Shown here piece after piece: positions 16,220-25,756 of a stretch of 64,000 bases of DNA (position 1 is its first letter; the number at the start of each line of letters is the position of its first letter). Origin of the DNA: Nocardia abscessus. GTDB taxonomy: Bacteria; Actinomycetota; Actinomycetes; Mycobacteriales; Mycobacteriaceae. The translations under genes were made by a program, and so were the position numbers. Under the pieces are notes generated by a model. That model saw only the letters and a program-made list of their open reading frames with translations, had not been told where the DNA came from and searched no databases. The stretch is taken from NCBI RefSeq assembly GCF_015477775.1, contig NZ_JADLQO010000004.1, positions 186,001-250,000 on the forward strand, written 5' to 3'.

Positions 16220-16645
16220 ATGAGCGCACCGAACCGATTCGACGAACTGCAGCACCGCGTCGCGGACCTCGCACCGGTGTTTCGCGAACCGCTGGACTCG
16301 CCCTACGAGATCTCGAACGAATTGTTCGCCGCACTGCGGCACGTCCTGCACGACGTGGGCGGCCAGCCGGACATCCCGGTCGAGTACCGGGAGAAAGAGG
16401 AGGAGCCCTGGGAGATGAGCACCTACGTCACGTGTGAATGCCTCGGCTGGCGTGGCGTGTGGAACTCCGAGGAACGCCGGCGAGCGGAGAACGACCTCGG
16501 CGCGACGCTGTACTTCGGTCTCCCCTACTACGCGCGCTGGGCGACCGTCGCGGCGAAGACCTTGGTCGCCAAAGGACTGATCACTCCTGACGAGCTGTCG
16601 GCCAAGCTGGACGAAGTACGCGCCCGACGGGAGGCGCGCGCATGA
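16220..16645 (+). CDS. scnB: Nitrile hydratase beta N-terminal-half subunit / thiocyanate hydrolase beta-like subunit
   Basis: This 141-residue helical protein corresponds to the N-terminal half of a nitrile hydratase beta subunit. It has the conserved block TCECLGWRGVWNSEERRRAE, then a C-terminal helix with LVAKGLITPDELSAKLDEV, typical of beta subunits and their paralogous activators. In three-subunit enzymes (thiocyanate hydrolase, toyocamycin nitrile hydratase) the beta chain is split exactly this way. ATG has GGAG 7 nt upstream and its stop overlaps the next gene. The choice between thiocyanate and nitrile as substrate is not settled. Confidence 0.78.
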   Translation: MSAPNRFDELQHRVADLAPVFREPLDSPYEISNELFAALRHVLHDVGGQPDIPVEYREKEEEPWEMSTYVTCECLGWRGVWNSEERRRAENDLGATLYFGLPYYARWATVAAKTLVAKGLITPDELSAKLDEVRARREARA

Positions 16646-16941
16646 CGAGGAAGTACCGGATCGGCGATCGCGTCCGGATCCGCGAGGCCACCTCGATGTT
16701 CCACACCCGCACCCAGGCCTACACCCGCGGCCGCACGGGCGTCGTCGTCGAGCACCGGCCGGAGTGGATCATCCCGGAGGACGAGGCGTGGGGGCGTGAG
16801 GACGGCCGCGTCGAGCCGTTCTACGTCGTGCGATTCCGCCAGAAGGATCTGTGGCCCAAATACACCGGCTTCGACGCCGACACCTTGGAAACGGAGGTTT
16901 CCGAGCACTGGCTCGAGCCCGCAGAGGAGGATGCCCGGTGA
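16642..16941 (+). CDS. scnA: Nitrile hydratase beta C-terminal-half (SH3-like) / thiocyanate hydrolase alpha-like subunit
   Basis: This 99-residue protein is essentially the SH3-like barrel that ends ordinary nitrile hydratase beta subunits: RKYRIGDRVRIREA, RGRTGVVVEH and PFYVVRF. It begins at ATG 16642, overlapping the upstream stop (ATGA), and its own stop overlaps the next GTG. In split enzymes this chain packs against the metal subunit and supplies active-site arginines. Gene order and couplings support one obligate complex with the flanking genes. Confidence 0.82.
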   Translation: MTRKYRIGDRVRIREATSMFHTRTQAYTRGRTGVVVEHRPEWIIPEDEAWGREDGRVEPFYVVRFRQKDLWPKYTGFDADTLETEVSEHWLEPAEEDAR

Positions 16942-17648
16942 GCCGGACGCACGACCACGAGGCGCACGCGCCGATCCAGACGAGCGAACAGATCAGCGAG
17001 TTCGAGGTGCTCGAGACGGCGATCCGGGAACTCGCCATCGAAAAAGGGCTGTTCTCCCAGGAAGACCACCGCAGGTTCGCCGAGTGGGCCGAATCCGTCG
17101 GCCCGCACGGCGGATCGAAACTGGTCGCGAAGGCGTGGATGGACCCCGACTTCAAGGCGCGCCTGCTCGCCGACGGCACCGAGACGTGCAAAGAGGTCGG
17201 CATCGACTGGCGCGACCCGACCGGATCCGGGACGCCGAGCGACTACACCTACTTCTACGTGCTGGAGAACACTCCCCAGGTGCACAACCTCATCGTGTGC
17301 ACCCTGTGTTCGTGCTATCCGCGACCGGTGCTCGGGATGTCACCGGACTGGTATCGCACGCCCAACTACCGCCGGCGCCTGGTGCGCTGGCCCCGCGAGG
17401 TGCTCGCCGAATTCGGCTTGCACTTCCCGCCCGAGGTCGAGATCCGGGTGCACGATTCGAATCAGAAGTCGCGGTTCATGGTGATGCCGATGCGTCCGGA
17501 GGGCACCGAGGGCTGGACCGAGGAGCAACTGGCCGCCATCGTCACCCGGGACACGATGATCGGCGTGGCGCTGCCCCAGGTCGACTGGACCGCGCAGCAG
17601 CCGCCGAACCGAGCCGAGTCCGCCACGAGGAAGGACGACCACCGGTGA
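16938..17648 (+). CDS. scnC: Cobalt-type nitrile hydratase alpha / thiocyanate hydrolase gamma subunit
   Basis: This 236-residue metal subunit has the cobalt claw VCTLCSCYPRP near residue 118, with three Cys and a Ser that bind Co(III); two cysteines are normally oxidised. Thr after the first Cys marks the cobalt rather than the iron class. Ordinary nitrile hydratases have Trp where this protein has Arg (CYPR). Arg at this place is, from memory, a feature of thiocyanate hydrolase gamma, which converts SCN- to COS and ammonia. GTG 16938 overlaps the upstream stop. Downstream WYRTPNYRRRLVRWPREVL is conserved in the family. Confidence 0.88.
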   Translation: MSRTHDHEAHAPIQTSEQISEFEVLETAIRELAIEKGLFSQEDHRRFAEWAESVGPHGGSKLVAKAWMDPDFKARLLADGTETCKEVGIDWRDPTGSGTPSDYTYFYVLENTPQVHNLIVCTLCSCYPRPVLGMSPDWYRTPNYRRRLVRWPREVLAEFGLHFPPEVEIRVHDSNQKSRFMVMPMRPEGTEGWTEEQLAAIVTRDTMIGVALPQVDWTAQQPPNRAESATRKDDHR

Positions 17649-17974
17649 CGAGCGGCCCGTACGACGTCCTGCTGCACACACTGGACCCCGAGTCGCGCCG
17701 GGAGAGCACATTGCCCGAACTAGACCGCAAGCCCGATCCCTGGGAGTCCAGCATGCAGGCCACGTGTGAGTGCCTATCCTGGCGCGGCGCCCTGGACAAC
17801 CTGGAACGCCGCCATGCCGAGGACGTGCTCGGCGAGACGATCTATCACGACTTCCCGATACGAACGCGCTCGGTCGTCGTCACCGCGCACACGCTGATGG
17901 ATCGTGGCGTGATCACCCCGGCGGAACTGCGCGCCCGCATGGACGCCGTCCGCGAGCGGTTCCACCGGCAGTAG
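17645..17974 (+). CDS. Nitrile hydratase activator-like protein (beta N-half paralogue, P15K/NhlE type)
   Basis: This 109-residue paralogue of the first gene of the operon shares the block TCECLSWRGALDNLERR and the C-terminal VITPAELRARMDAV helix. Proteins of this size downstream of cobalt hydratases (NhlE/NhhG, P15K) are self-subunit-swapping chaperones that carry the metal subunit during cobalt insertion and cysteine oxidation. GTG 17645 overlaps the metal-subunit stop. No cobalt transporter or P47K-type GTPase is next to it. A bidirectional terminator closes the operon. Confidence 0.78.
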   Translation: MTSGPYDVLLHTLDPESRRESTLPELDRKPDPWESSMQATCECLSWRGALDNLERRHAEDVLGETIYHDFPIRTRSVVVTAHTLMDRGVITPAELRARMDAVRERFHRQ

Positions 17975-18009
17975 GGTCTGCCGACGAACCGGACACATGG
18001 CACAGACGA

Positions 18010-18043
18010 AAACGGCCCGGAACCTCTTGGTTCCGGGCCGTTT
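18010..18043. terminator. Bidirectional intrinsic terminator
   Basis: This is a perfect 15-bp stem (18010-18024 with 18029-18043) with a TCTT loop; the A-run and T-run flanks make it work in both directions. It separates the rightward hydratase operon from the leftward tRNA gene. Confidence 0.88.
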
Positions 18044-18050
18044 CCCTTTG

Positions 18051-18124
18051 TAGCGGGGACAGGATTTGAACCTGCGACCTCTGGGTTATGAGCCCAGCGA
18101 GCTACCGAGCTGCTCCACCCCGCG
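18051..18124 (-). tRNA. Initiator tRNA-fMet (CAT anticodon)
   Basis: The 74-nt cloverleaf has anticodon CAT in the loop GCTCATAAC, with the three consecutive G-C pairs (GGG/CCC) below the anticodon that mark initiator tRNA. It starts with an unpaired C at position 1 and has a GGTTCAAATCC T arm. CCA is not encoded. Confidence 0.97.
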
Positions 18125-19196
<1,072 letters not shown>

Positions 19197-19213
19197 CGCA
19201 CCCTGCACCGCAA

Positions 19214-19254
19214 ACAAAAGACGCCGCCATCGCGATGATGGCGGCGTCTTTTGT
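19214..19254. terminator. Intrinsic terminator after rpf
   Basis: The 18-bp perfect stem (19214-19231 with 19237-19254) is flanked by A and T runs, so it is probably bidirectional and also serves the convergent UPF0182 gene. Confidence 0.9.
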
Positions 19255-19284
19255 CGTCGCGGCTAATGCGACGGCAGCGCTATA

Positions 19285-22284
19285 TCAGCGACCCGCGTCC
19301 TGATACGCCTTGACGGCGGCTTCCAATTCATCGAGCGCTCGACCGAAATCCTGGAAGTTTCCGCTGCGCATGGCATTTCGGACATTCTCGATCTTGCGGT
19401 TCAGCTCCGTGGCCGCGGCGTCCTTGGCCGAGGACGATCCCGTGCCGGGCGGCGGGACCGACGCGGGCGGCGGTGTTCCGGCATTGCTGACGCCGTTGTT
19501 GCCCTGGTCGGCAGGCGGCGGAGCGGTGCCGGGCTTCGGCCTGGTGCCCGAGTCACCGCCGGACGGCGTCGCCAGCGCGCCCGCGGACGGGATGACCTGG
19601 TTCAGCGCCTCCGTCAAGGTCGAGGCGTAGCCCACCTTGACGTTGCCCGCCTCGTCCCGATAGCTGACCAGCACCCGCAGCAACTGCGGGAAGGTCGCCG
19701 TGTTCGGCCCCGTATTGCGTTCGTTGTAGAACGGCTCCACGTACAGGATGCCGCCGTCGGCGATCGGCAGCGTCAGCAGATTGCCATATTTGATCTTGTT
19801 CGAATTGGACAGCAGCGTTTTCTCGCGCGACACCTCGGGCGCGGTCGTCATCCGGTTCTGCGTCTGCTGCGGACCCAATGTCTGTGTGTCCGTGGGCAAT
19901 CGCAGAATCGTGAACTTTCCGTACCCATCCGGGTCCGAGCGCACCGAGATATACGCCGCGAGATACGGCCGGTTGTAACCAGTCATGGCACTGGTCAGAT
20001 TGAACGTGGGTTTGTTCGTTTTCTGGTCGCCGAGCAGCACGTAATACGGCGGCTGGTTGGCGGTGGTCCCGCCCTCGGAGGTCGGGTCGGCGGGGACCGA
20101 CCAGAAAGCGTTGTTGGTGAAGAATTCCCGGGGGTCGTCCACGTGGTACTTGGACAACATTTCGCGCTGGACCTTGAACAGATCCTCCGGATAGCGGAAG
20201 TGCGCCCGCAGTTCCGGCGAGATCTCGTTCTCCGGCTTCACCGCGCCGGGGAACACCCCGCGCCACGCCTTCAGCACCGGGTCCGACGAGTCGACCTCGT
20301 ACAGGGTGACGGTGCCGTCGTACGCGTCGACCGTCGCCTTGACCGAGTTGCGGATGTAGCTGACCGACTTGCGCGGCAGCAGCCGGCCGGTCTTCTTGTC
20401 GATGCTGTCCTCGACGCCCTCCAGCGCGGTGGACTGCGCGTACGGGTAGTTGTCCAGCGTGGTGTAGGCGTCCACGATCCAGACGATCCGTCCGCCGACC
20501 ACCGCGGGGTAGGCGTTCCCATCGGTGGTCAGCCAGGGCGCGACCTTCTGCACCCGTTCCCGCGGGCTGCGGTTGAAGATGATCTTGGAGTCGTCGGCGA
20601 TGGCCGAGGAGAACAAGATATTGCGCTCGGCGTACTTGGCCGCGAAGGCGAGTCGGTTGATCCAGTTGCCGATCGGCACGCCGCCCTTGCCGGTGTAGGT
20701 GTACTGCGCGGTGTCGGAGTCGTATTCGCGCGGACGCTGGCCGTCCATCGCGCCGACGATCGCGTAGTCCGGATTCCACTGCGAGATCAGCTCGCCGAAG
20801 TACACCCGGGGCTGGTCGACCCTGATCCGCTGCTTGTCCGCGGGCGTGAACAGGTCGCTCACCATGAAGATCGGGTAACCGCCGTCGCCGCTGCCTCCGG
20901 CGGCGTTCGGGTCCTCGGACGGCGGCTTGTTCACCCGGTTGGCCGGAGCGGCGACGAAACCGTTGCCGTGGGTGTAGACGGTGTGCCGGTTGATCCAGTC
21001 GGTCTGGTTGCCGCTCAGCGCCGCGGGCGAGAGCTCCCTGGCGGCGACGACGTAGTCCTGCACATCACCGTCGAGGTTGTAGCGGTCGATGTCCAGCGAC
21101 TCCGGGAAGCCGTAGAAGTTCTTCAGCTGGCGCAGCTGGGTGAACGTGGGCGAGAGTATGTTCGGATCGAGCAGCCTGGCGTTGCCGATGGTCGCGGCGT
21201 CCACCGGGACATCGAGCGGGCTCTTGCTGCTCTCGCCCTTGTAGTCCTTGTAATCGATCCTGTCGTTGGTGATGCCGAACGCCTGCCTGGTCGCGGCGAT
21301 GTTGCGTTCGATGTACTCGCTCTCCTTGTCCGCGGCGTTCGGACGCACCGAGAACTGTTCGACCACCAGCGGCCACACCGCGCCGACCAGGATCGAGGAC
21401 AGCACCAGCAGCGCGGCGGCCATCGCGGGCACCCGCAGATCGCGCAGCACGATGCCGGCGAAGAACGCGAGCGCGCAGATCACCGCGATGGACAGCAGGA
21501 TGAGCTTGGCGGGCAGCACCGCGTTGATGTCGGTGAACGAACCGCCGGTGAAGGTGGGTTCCTTGCGACTGCTGGAGAGCAGTTCGTACCGGTCGAACCA
21601 GTAGGCGATCGCCTTGAGCAGCACGAAGAGTCCGGCGAGCACGGCAAGCTGGATACGCGCGGGCCGGGTCAGCGTGCCCTCGCGGCCGGTCAGCCGCAGT
21701 CCGCCGAACACGTAGTGGGTCACCAGGCTGGCGAAGAACGCGATGACCACCGCGACGAACAGCCAGTTCAGCACCATGCGGTAGAAGGGCAGGTCGAAAG
21801 CGTAGAAGCCGACGTCGAGGCCGAACTCCGGGTCCTTCTCGCCGAACGATCCGCCGTTGAGGAACAGCTGCACCGTCACCCAGTTCGACTGCGCCACCAG
21901 GCCCGACAGCAGGCCGAGCAGCACCGGGATGCCCGCGCCGAACAGCCGCAGCCTGCTCATCACGGTGGTGCGGTAGCGCGCGATCGGGTCGTTCGGGCCC
22001 GCCACCGGCACGAACACCGGCCTGGACCGATAGGCCAGCAGCAGCGCCAGCCAGACCACCAGGCCGACAAAGGCCGCCACGGCCACGAACAGCAAGACCC
22101 GAGTCCGCAGCACCGTGAGGTACACGTTGCGGAAATCGACTTCGCCGAACCACAGCCAATTCGTGTAGGCGTCCGTCAGCCGCGGCCCGAGCAGCAACAA
22201 CGCCGCGAGGACGATGGCCGCCACCAGCAGCACACGGCTGCGTCGGGACAGCGAAGGTAAGCCGGTGGGGGGCCGCATGCCCAC
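19285..22284 (-). CDS. UPF0182 family large membrane protein (Rv3193c-like)
   Basis: This protein of about 1000 residues has seven predicted N-terminal transmembrane helices (residues 15-320), then a large extracytoplasmic region (WLTTDGNAYPAVVGGRIVWI, DQKTNKPTFNLTSAMTGYNR) and a Pro/Gly-rich C-terminal stretch ending in a short helix. The family is conserved in actinobacteria and its function is unknown. GTG 22284 is chosen because GGAGAG lies 7 nt upstream; TTG 22299 and ATG 22278 are alternatives. It is divergent from the PPA1309-like gene, matching the mycobacterial neighbourhood. Confidence 0.93.
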   Translation of the reverse strand: MGMRPPTGLPSLSRRSRVLLVAAIVLAALLLLGPRLTDAYTNWLWFGEVDFRNVYLTVLRTRVLLFVAVAAFVGLVVWLALLLAYRSRPVFVPVAGPNDPIARYRTTVMSRLRLFGAGIPVLLGLLSGLVAQSNWVTVQLFLNGGSFGEKDPEFGLDVGFYAFDLPFYRMVLNWLFVAVVIAFFASLVTHYVFGGLRLTGREGTLTRPARIQLAVLAGLFVLLKAIAYWFDRYELLSSSRKEPTFTGGSFTDINAVLPAKLILLSIAVICALAFFAGIVLRDLRVPAMAAALLVLSSILVGAVWPLVVEQFSVRPNAADKESEYIERNIAATRQAFGITNDRIDYKDYKGESSKSPLDVPVDAATIGNARLLDPNILSPTFTQLRQLKNFYGFPESLDIDRYNLDGDVQDYVVAARELSPAALSGNQTDWINRHTVYTHGNGFVAAPANRVNKPPSEDPNAAGGSGDGGYPIFMVSDLFTPADKQRIRVDQPRVYFGELISQWNPDYAIVGAMDGQRPREYDSDTAQYTYTGKGGVPIGNWINRLAFAAKYAERNILFSSAIADDSKIIFNRSPRERVQKVAPWLTTDGNAYPAVVGGRIVWIVDAYTTLDNYPYAQSTALEGVEDSIDKKTGRLLPRKSVSYIRNSVKATVDAYDGTVTLYEVDSSDPVLKAWRGVFPGAVKPENEISPELRAHFRYPEDLFKVQREMLSKYHVDDPREFFTNNAFWSVPADPTSEGGTTANQPPYYVLLGDQKTNKPTFNLTSAMTGYNRPYLAAYISVRSDPDGYGKFTILRLPTDTQTLGPQQTQNRMTTAPEVSREKTLLSNSNKIKYGNLLTLPIADGGILYVEPFYNERNTGPNTATFPQLLRVLVSYRDEAGNVKVGYASTLTEALNQVIPSAGALATPSGGDSGTRPKPGTAPPPADQGNNGVSNAGTPPPASVPPPGTGSSSAKDAAATELNRKIENVRNAMRSGNFQDFGRALDELEAAVKAYQDAGR

Positions 22285-22496
22285 GATGCCACTCTCCAAG
22301 GTCCGGCGACGCTCGCACCGATACGCCCGGCCGATGCGCCGCAGTCCGATGTTGCGGGTGGTCCTTCCGGACCGTGTCCCGGCCCACTCTACGGAAATCG
22401 GACACCGTGCAGCTGGCAGGGTTGCGCTTGCCGCGCCGGGGAACCGATCGCCCGGGTTTCCGGCTGGCCCGCTCGGCGGTTTGGTTGGATGTTCGC

Positions 22497-23078
22497 GTGA
22501 CCCCAGACCTGCACGCCGAACTCGTCCTTGCCCGCTCCGTCCGGGAGGTGGCGGAATTCGTCGACGCGGAGGGGTGGGGTCGTCCCCCGCAAATGTTCGC
22601 GCTGGTGCCGACCGCGGACCTGGTCGCGGCGCAGCCGGAACTCGAGGATCAGCTCGACGAGGGCGACGAGCTGACGCCGGTCGCCCAGGAGGCGTTCCCC
22701 GACGACGTCACCGGCGGCTCGATCGCCCTGGACGAATTCCTCGCCACCACCAGCTGGCCCCCCGCCGTCCAAGGTTGTGTGCTGGTGCAGGAGATCGTGG
22801 TGCTTCCGCCGGACGCCGAGTCCACGCTCGACGACGCGCTGGCTCCGCTGCTGGCCGACCACGACGCCGCCGACGCGGCCGCGCGCGCCGCCGCCGAAGC
22901 GCACCCGGAGCGCCGGGAGGCGCGGTTGTTCGCCGCGGTGCTGCGCGACGGCGCGTCGCTGTGCCTGCTGCAACTGCGCCCCGAGGACGACGCCGACGAT
23001 TTCGGCGACCTGGACCTGCGCACCTATCCCAACCTGGCGCCGAACCTGGTCGAAGCGCTGCACCACACGCTCGAGTGA
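22497..23078 (+). CDS. PPA1309 family protein
   Basis: This 193-residue soluble protein starts MTPDLHAELVLARSVREVAE and has EGWGRPPQMFALVPTADL and the central DEFLATTSWPPAVQGCVLVQ, the pattern of the small PPA1309 family found beside the UPF0182 and PDZ-protease genes in actinobacteria. Function is unknown. The GTG at 22497 is chosen because the 41 codons upstream lie in the divergent promoter region and are Arg-rich. It is convergent with the PDZ-protease gene. Confidence 0.85.
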   Translation: MTPDLHAELVLARSVREVAEFVDAEGWGRPPQMFALVPTADLVAAQPELEDQLDEGDELTPVAQEAFPDDVTGGSIALDEFLATTSWPPAVQGCVLVQEIVVLPPDAESTLDDALAPLLADHDAADAAARAAAEAHPERREARLFAAVLRDGASLCLLQLRPEDDADDFGDLDLRTYPNLAPNLVEALHHTLE

Positions 23079-23106
23079 AGCGCGGGCCGTGCGCCCGGGT
23101 GCGGCC

Positions 23107-24141
23107 TCACCCGCAGCTGACCGGCTCCTTGCCGGTGTTGATCTCGTTGAGCGACTGCACCGCGCCGGTGAGGTTCTCGACCCGCACCAGCCGCAGCCCG
23201 TCCGGGATCCGCTGCTTGGCCTCGTTGCAGTTGGCCTCGGGCACCAGGAACGTCTCCGCGCCCGCCTCCCGCGCGGCCATCATCTTGTACTGGATGCCGC
23301 CGATCGGACCGACCTTGCCGTCCTGATCGATGGTCCCGGTGCCCGCCACGAACTTGCCGCCGTCCAACTCGCCCGGGCTGAGCTTGTCGATCAGGGCCAG
23401 GCTGAACATCAGGCCGGCCGACGGGCCGCCGATGTCGGCGAGGTTGAACGCGACCTGCAGCGGCGGCCGGGCGCCCTCGCCCGGCGTCACGCCGAGGTAG
23501 CCCTTGGCGGGGTCGTCGGGGCGGGCGCCGAGGACGATCGTCGCCGTCTGCTCGGTGCTCTCGCGGCGGAACACCACGGTCAGAGTGCTGCCGGGCGCTT
23601 GGCCGGAGACCGCCGTGATGACGTCCTTCGGCGTGGTCATGGGCGTGCCGTTGATGCTGATCAGCTCGTCGCCCGCGCGCAGCGCGTCATGGGCGGGTCC
23701 GTCCTCGGCCACCTTGCGCAGCAGCACGACGGTCGGCAGGTTCAGGTAGTGCAGCGCGGCGACCTCGGCGTTGCCCTCGGAGTCCTTGAAGTCCTGCTGA
23801 TTGGACTTGTCGATCTCCTCGCGCGAGACGCCGGGCGGGTAGACCTCCGAGCGCGGCACCAGGCCGTGCTGGCCGCTGGCCCAGAAGCCGAACGCCTCGA
23901 AGATGCTCAACCCGTCGCGCACCGAGACGGTGGTCATATTGAGATGCCCGGTGGTCGGATCGACCTCGGTCCCACGGACGTCCACGACTTCCTTGCCGTC
24001 CACCTTGCCGAGGGTGTTGAAGGTGGGGCCGGGACCGAGTGCGACGTACGGCACAGTCACGACGCTGCCGACGACGCCGAGCACGAGCACCGGGATCAGG
24101 GCGGCCACCAGGGTGAGGATCCGACGATTCACCTGGACCAC
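23107..24141 (-). CDS. Membrane-anchored PDZ / Lon-type (S16) serine protease (Rv3194c-like)
   Basis: This 344-residue protein has an N-terminal membrane helix (residues 5-32), a PDZ domain (about 140-210; RAGDELISINGTPM), and a C-terminal Lon proteolytic domain. The catalytic Ser is in GGPSAGLMFSL, and Lys in GGIQYKMMAA forms the Ser-Lys dyad. The active domain should lie outside the membrane, in the manner of YlbL-type processing proteases. GTG 24141 or 24132 may start it. It is divergent from the DUF2342 gene. Confidence 0.93.
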   Translation of the reverse strand: MVQVNRRILTLVAALIPVLVLGVVGSVVTVPYVALGPGPTFNTLGKVDGKEVVDVRGTEVDPTTGHLNMTTVSVRDGLSIFEAFGFWASGQHGLVPRSEVYPPGVSREEIDKSNQQDFKDSEGNAEVAALHYLNLPTVVLLRKVAEDGPAHDALRAGDELISINGTPMTTPKDVITAVSGQAPGSTLTVVFRRESTEQTATIVLGARPDDPAKGYLGVTPGEGARPPLQVAFNLADIGGPSAGLMFSLALIDKLSPGELDGGKFVAGTGTIDQDGKVGPIGGIQYKMMAAREAGAETFLVPEANCNEAKQRIPDGLRLVRVENLTGAVQSLNEINTGKEPVSCG

Positions 24142-24259
24142 AGTAGTGATGCCCGGCGTCGCGGACCGCCGGAGGCGGTCATTTCACCCGGGCGCGCCGC
24201 CGCCGGTTTCGCGGCGCGCGAACATCGAGACGCTGTGCTACACGCGTAACGTGAAGGGC

Positions 24260-25672
24260 ATGAACGACCTCCCCTTCGGATTCTCGAACCGCGACGACGA
24301 CGATCGCAAGCGCGGTGACGAGCCGAGCGGTCCCGGCCCGAACGACCCGTTCGGTTTCGGTATCGGCGGGTCCGGCGCGGGCGGATTCGACCCGGCGCAA
24401 CTCGGGCAGATGCTGACCTCGCTCGGCCAGATGCTCAGCGGCATGGGGCAACCGGGCTCGGCGCAGGCCGGGCCGGTGAATTACGACGTCGCCAAGCGGC
24501 TGGCCCGTCAGCAACTCGGCTCGACCGTCGCTCCGGTGCCCTCGGGCGCCGCGAGCGCGGTGGCCGACGCCGCGCACCTCGCCGAACTCTGGCTCGACAG
24601 CGCGACCACCCTGCCCGCGGGCGCGACCAGGACGGTCGCGTGGACCGCCAACGACTGGATCGAGCAGACCCTGCCCACCTGGCAGCGCCTGTGCGACCCG
24701 GTGGCGCAACAGATCTCGGGCATGTGGACCGCGGCGCTGCCCGAGGAGGCCAGGCAGTTCGCCGCGCCGATGGTCGGCATGCTCGGCCAGATGGGTGGCC
24801 TCGCGTTCGGTTCGCAGCTCGGTCAGGCGCTCGGCCAACTGGCCAAGGAGGTGCTCACCTCCACCGACATCGGCCTCCCGCTCGGACCCACCGGCACCGC
24901 GGCGCTGCTGCCCGCTGCGATTTCGGAGTTCAGTGCGGGACTCGAGCAGCCGGAGAGCGAGATCCTGGTGTTCCTCGCCGCGCGGGAAGCGGCCCACCAG
25001 CGACTTTTCGCGCATGTGCCGTGGCTGCGCCAGCAGGTGCTCGGCGCGGTCGAGGACTACGCGCGAGGCATCCGCATGGACTTCTCCGCGCTCGAGCAGG
25101 CCGCGCAGGGCATCGACCCGATGTCGCTGACCGATCCCGCGAAGCTCGAGGAGATCCTGGCGCAGGGCACGTTCGAACCGCAGACCACGCCCGAGCAGAA
25201 GCAGGCGCTGGAACGGCTGGAAACACTGCTGGCGCTCATCGAGGGCTGGGTACAGGTGGTGGTCGGCGACGCCGTCGGCGACCGGTTGCCCGGCGCGGGC
25301 GCCCTGGCCGAGACGCTGCGCAGGCGCCGCGCCACCGGCGGGCCCGCGGAGCAGACCTTCGCGACCCTGGTCGGCCTGGAGTTGCGCCCGCGCAAGCTGC
25401 GCGAGGCGGCGGCGCTGTGGCGCAGGCTCACCAGCGACGCGGGCATGACCGCACGCGACCAGGTGTGGGCGCACCCCGACCTGCTGCCGGATTCCGACGA
25501 CCTGGACTCCCCCGCGGGCTTCATCGACTCGGTGATCGGCGGCGGCACCACCGCGTTCGACGATCCGCTGGCGCAATTGGCCGAAACCGAGGCTCGGGAG
25601 CAGGCCGCGCGCGAGCGCAAGGACGACGACGCGGGCCCCGACCTGGGTAAGGAAGGCGACGCGTCCGCCTGA
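24260..25672 (+). CDS. DUF2342 zinc-dependent metalloprotease-like protein (Rv3195-like)
   Basis: This 470-residue soluble protein has a Gly/Asp-rich low-complexity N-terminus (residues 1-65), then the conserved helical DUF2342 body with GTAALLPAAISEFSAGL and the putative metal segment AAREAAHQRLFAHVPWL. The HExxH-like motif has Arg at the first position here, so zinc binding should not be taken for granted. The family includes F420-associated proteins. The C-terminus is acidic and lysine-rich. ATG 24260 follows GAAGGG. Confidence 0.85.
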   Translation: MNDLPFGFSNRDDDDRKRGDEPSGPGPNDPFGFGIGGSGAGGFDPAQLGQMLTSLGQMLSGMGQPGSAQAGPVNYDVAKRLARQQLGSTVAPVPSGAASAVADAAHLAELWLDSATTLPAGATRTVAWTANDWIEQTLPTWQRLCDPVAQQISGMWTAALPEEARQFAAPMVGMLGQMGGLAFGSQLGQALGQLAKEVLTSTDIGLPLGPTGTAALLPAAISEFSAGLEQPESEILVFLAAREAAHQRLFAHVPWLRQQVLGAVEDYARGIRMDFSALEQAAQGIDPMSLTDPAKLEEILAQGTFEPQTTPEQKQALERLETLLALIEGWVQVVVGDAVGDRLPGAGALAETLRRRRATGGPAEQTFATLVGLELRPRKLREAAALWRRLTSDAGMTARDQVWAHPDLLPDSDDLDSPAGFIDSVIGGGTTAFDDPLAQLAETEAREQAARERKDDDAGPDLGKEGDASA

Positions 25673-25756
25673 TCAATCCTGTGGATGAAGCGAAACCCTG
25701 TGGATAACTGAGGATTTCGGCCTGGCCCCGCGGCACGTGGTCCGCATACTGATGAC

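Noticed and set aside
20143..22260. A 705-codon plus-strand frame across the UPF0182 gene
   Set aside because: It is an antisense artefact of high third-position GC; the product is His/Arg/Gln-rich without any domain, while the opposite strand encodes a typical membrane protein.
24260..25672. Firm call of a zinc protease with HExxH
   Set aside because: The segment reads REAAH, so the first zinc histidine is not present; the family name is kept but activity is not asserted.
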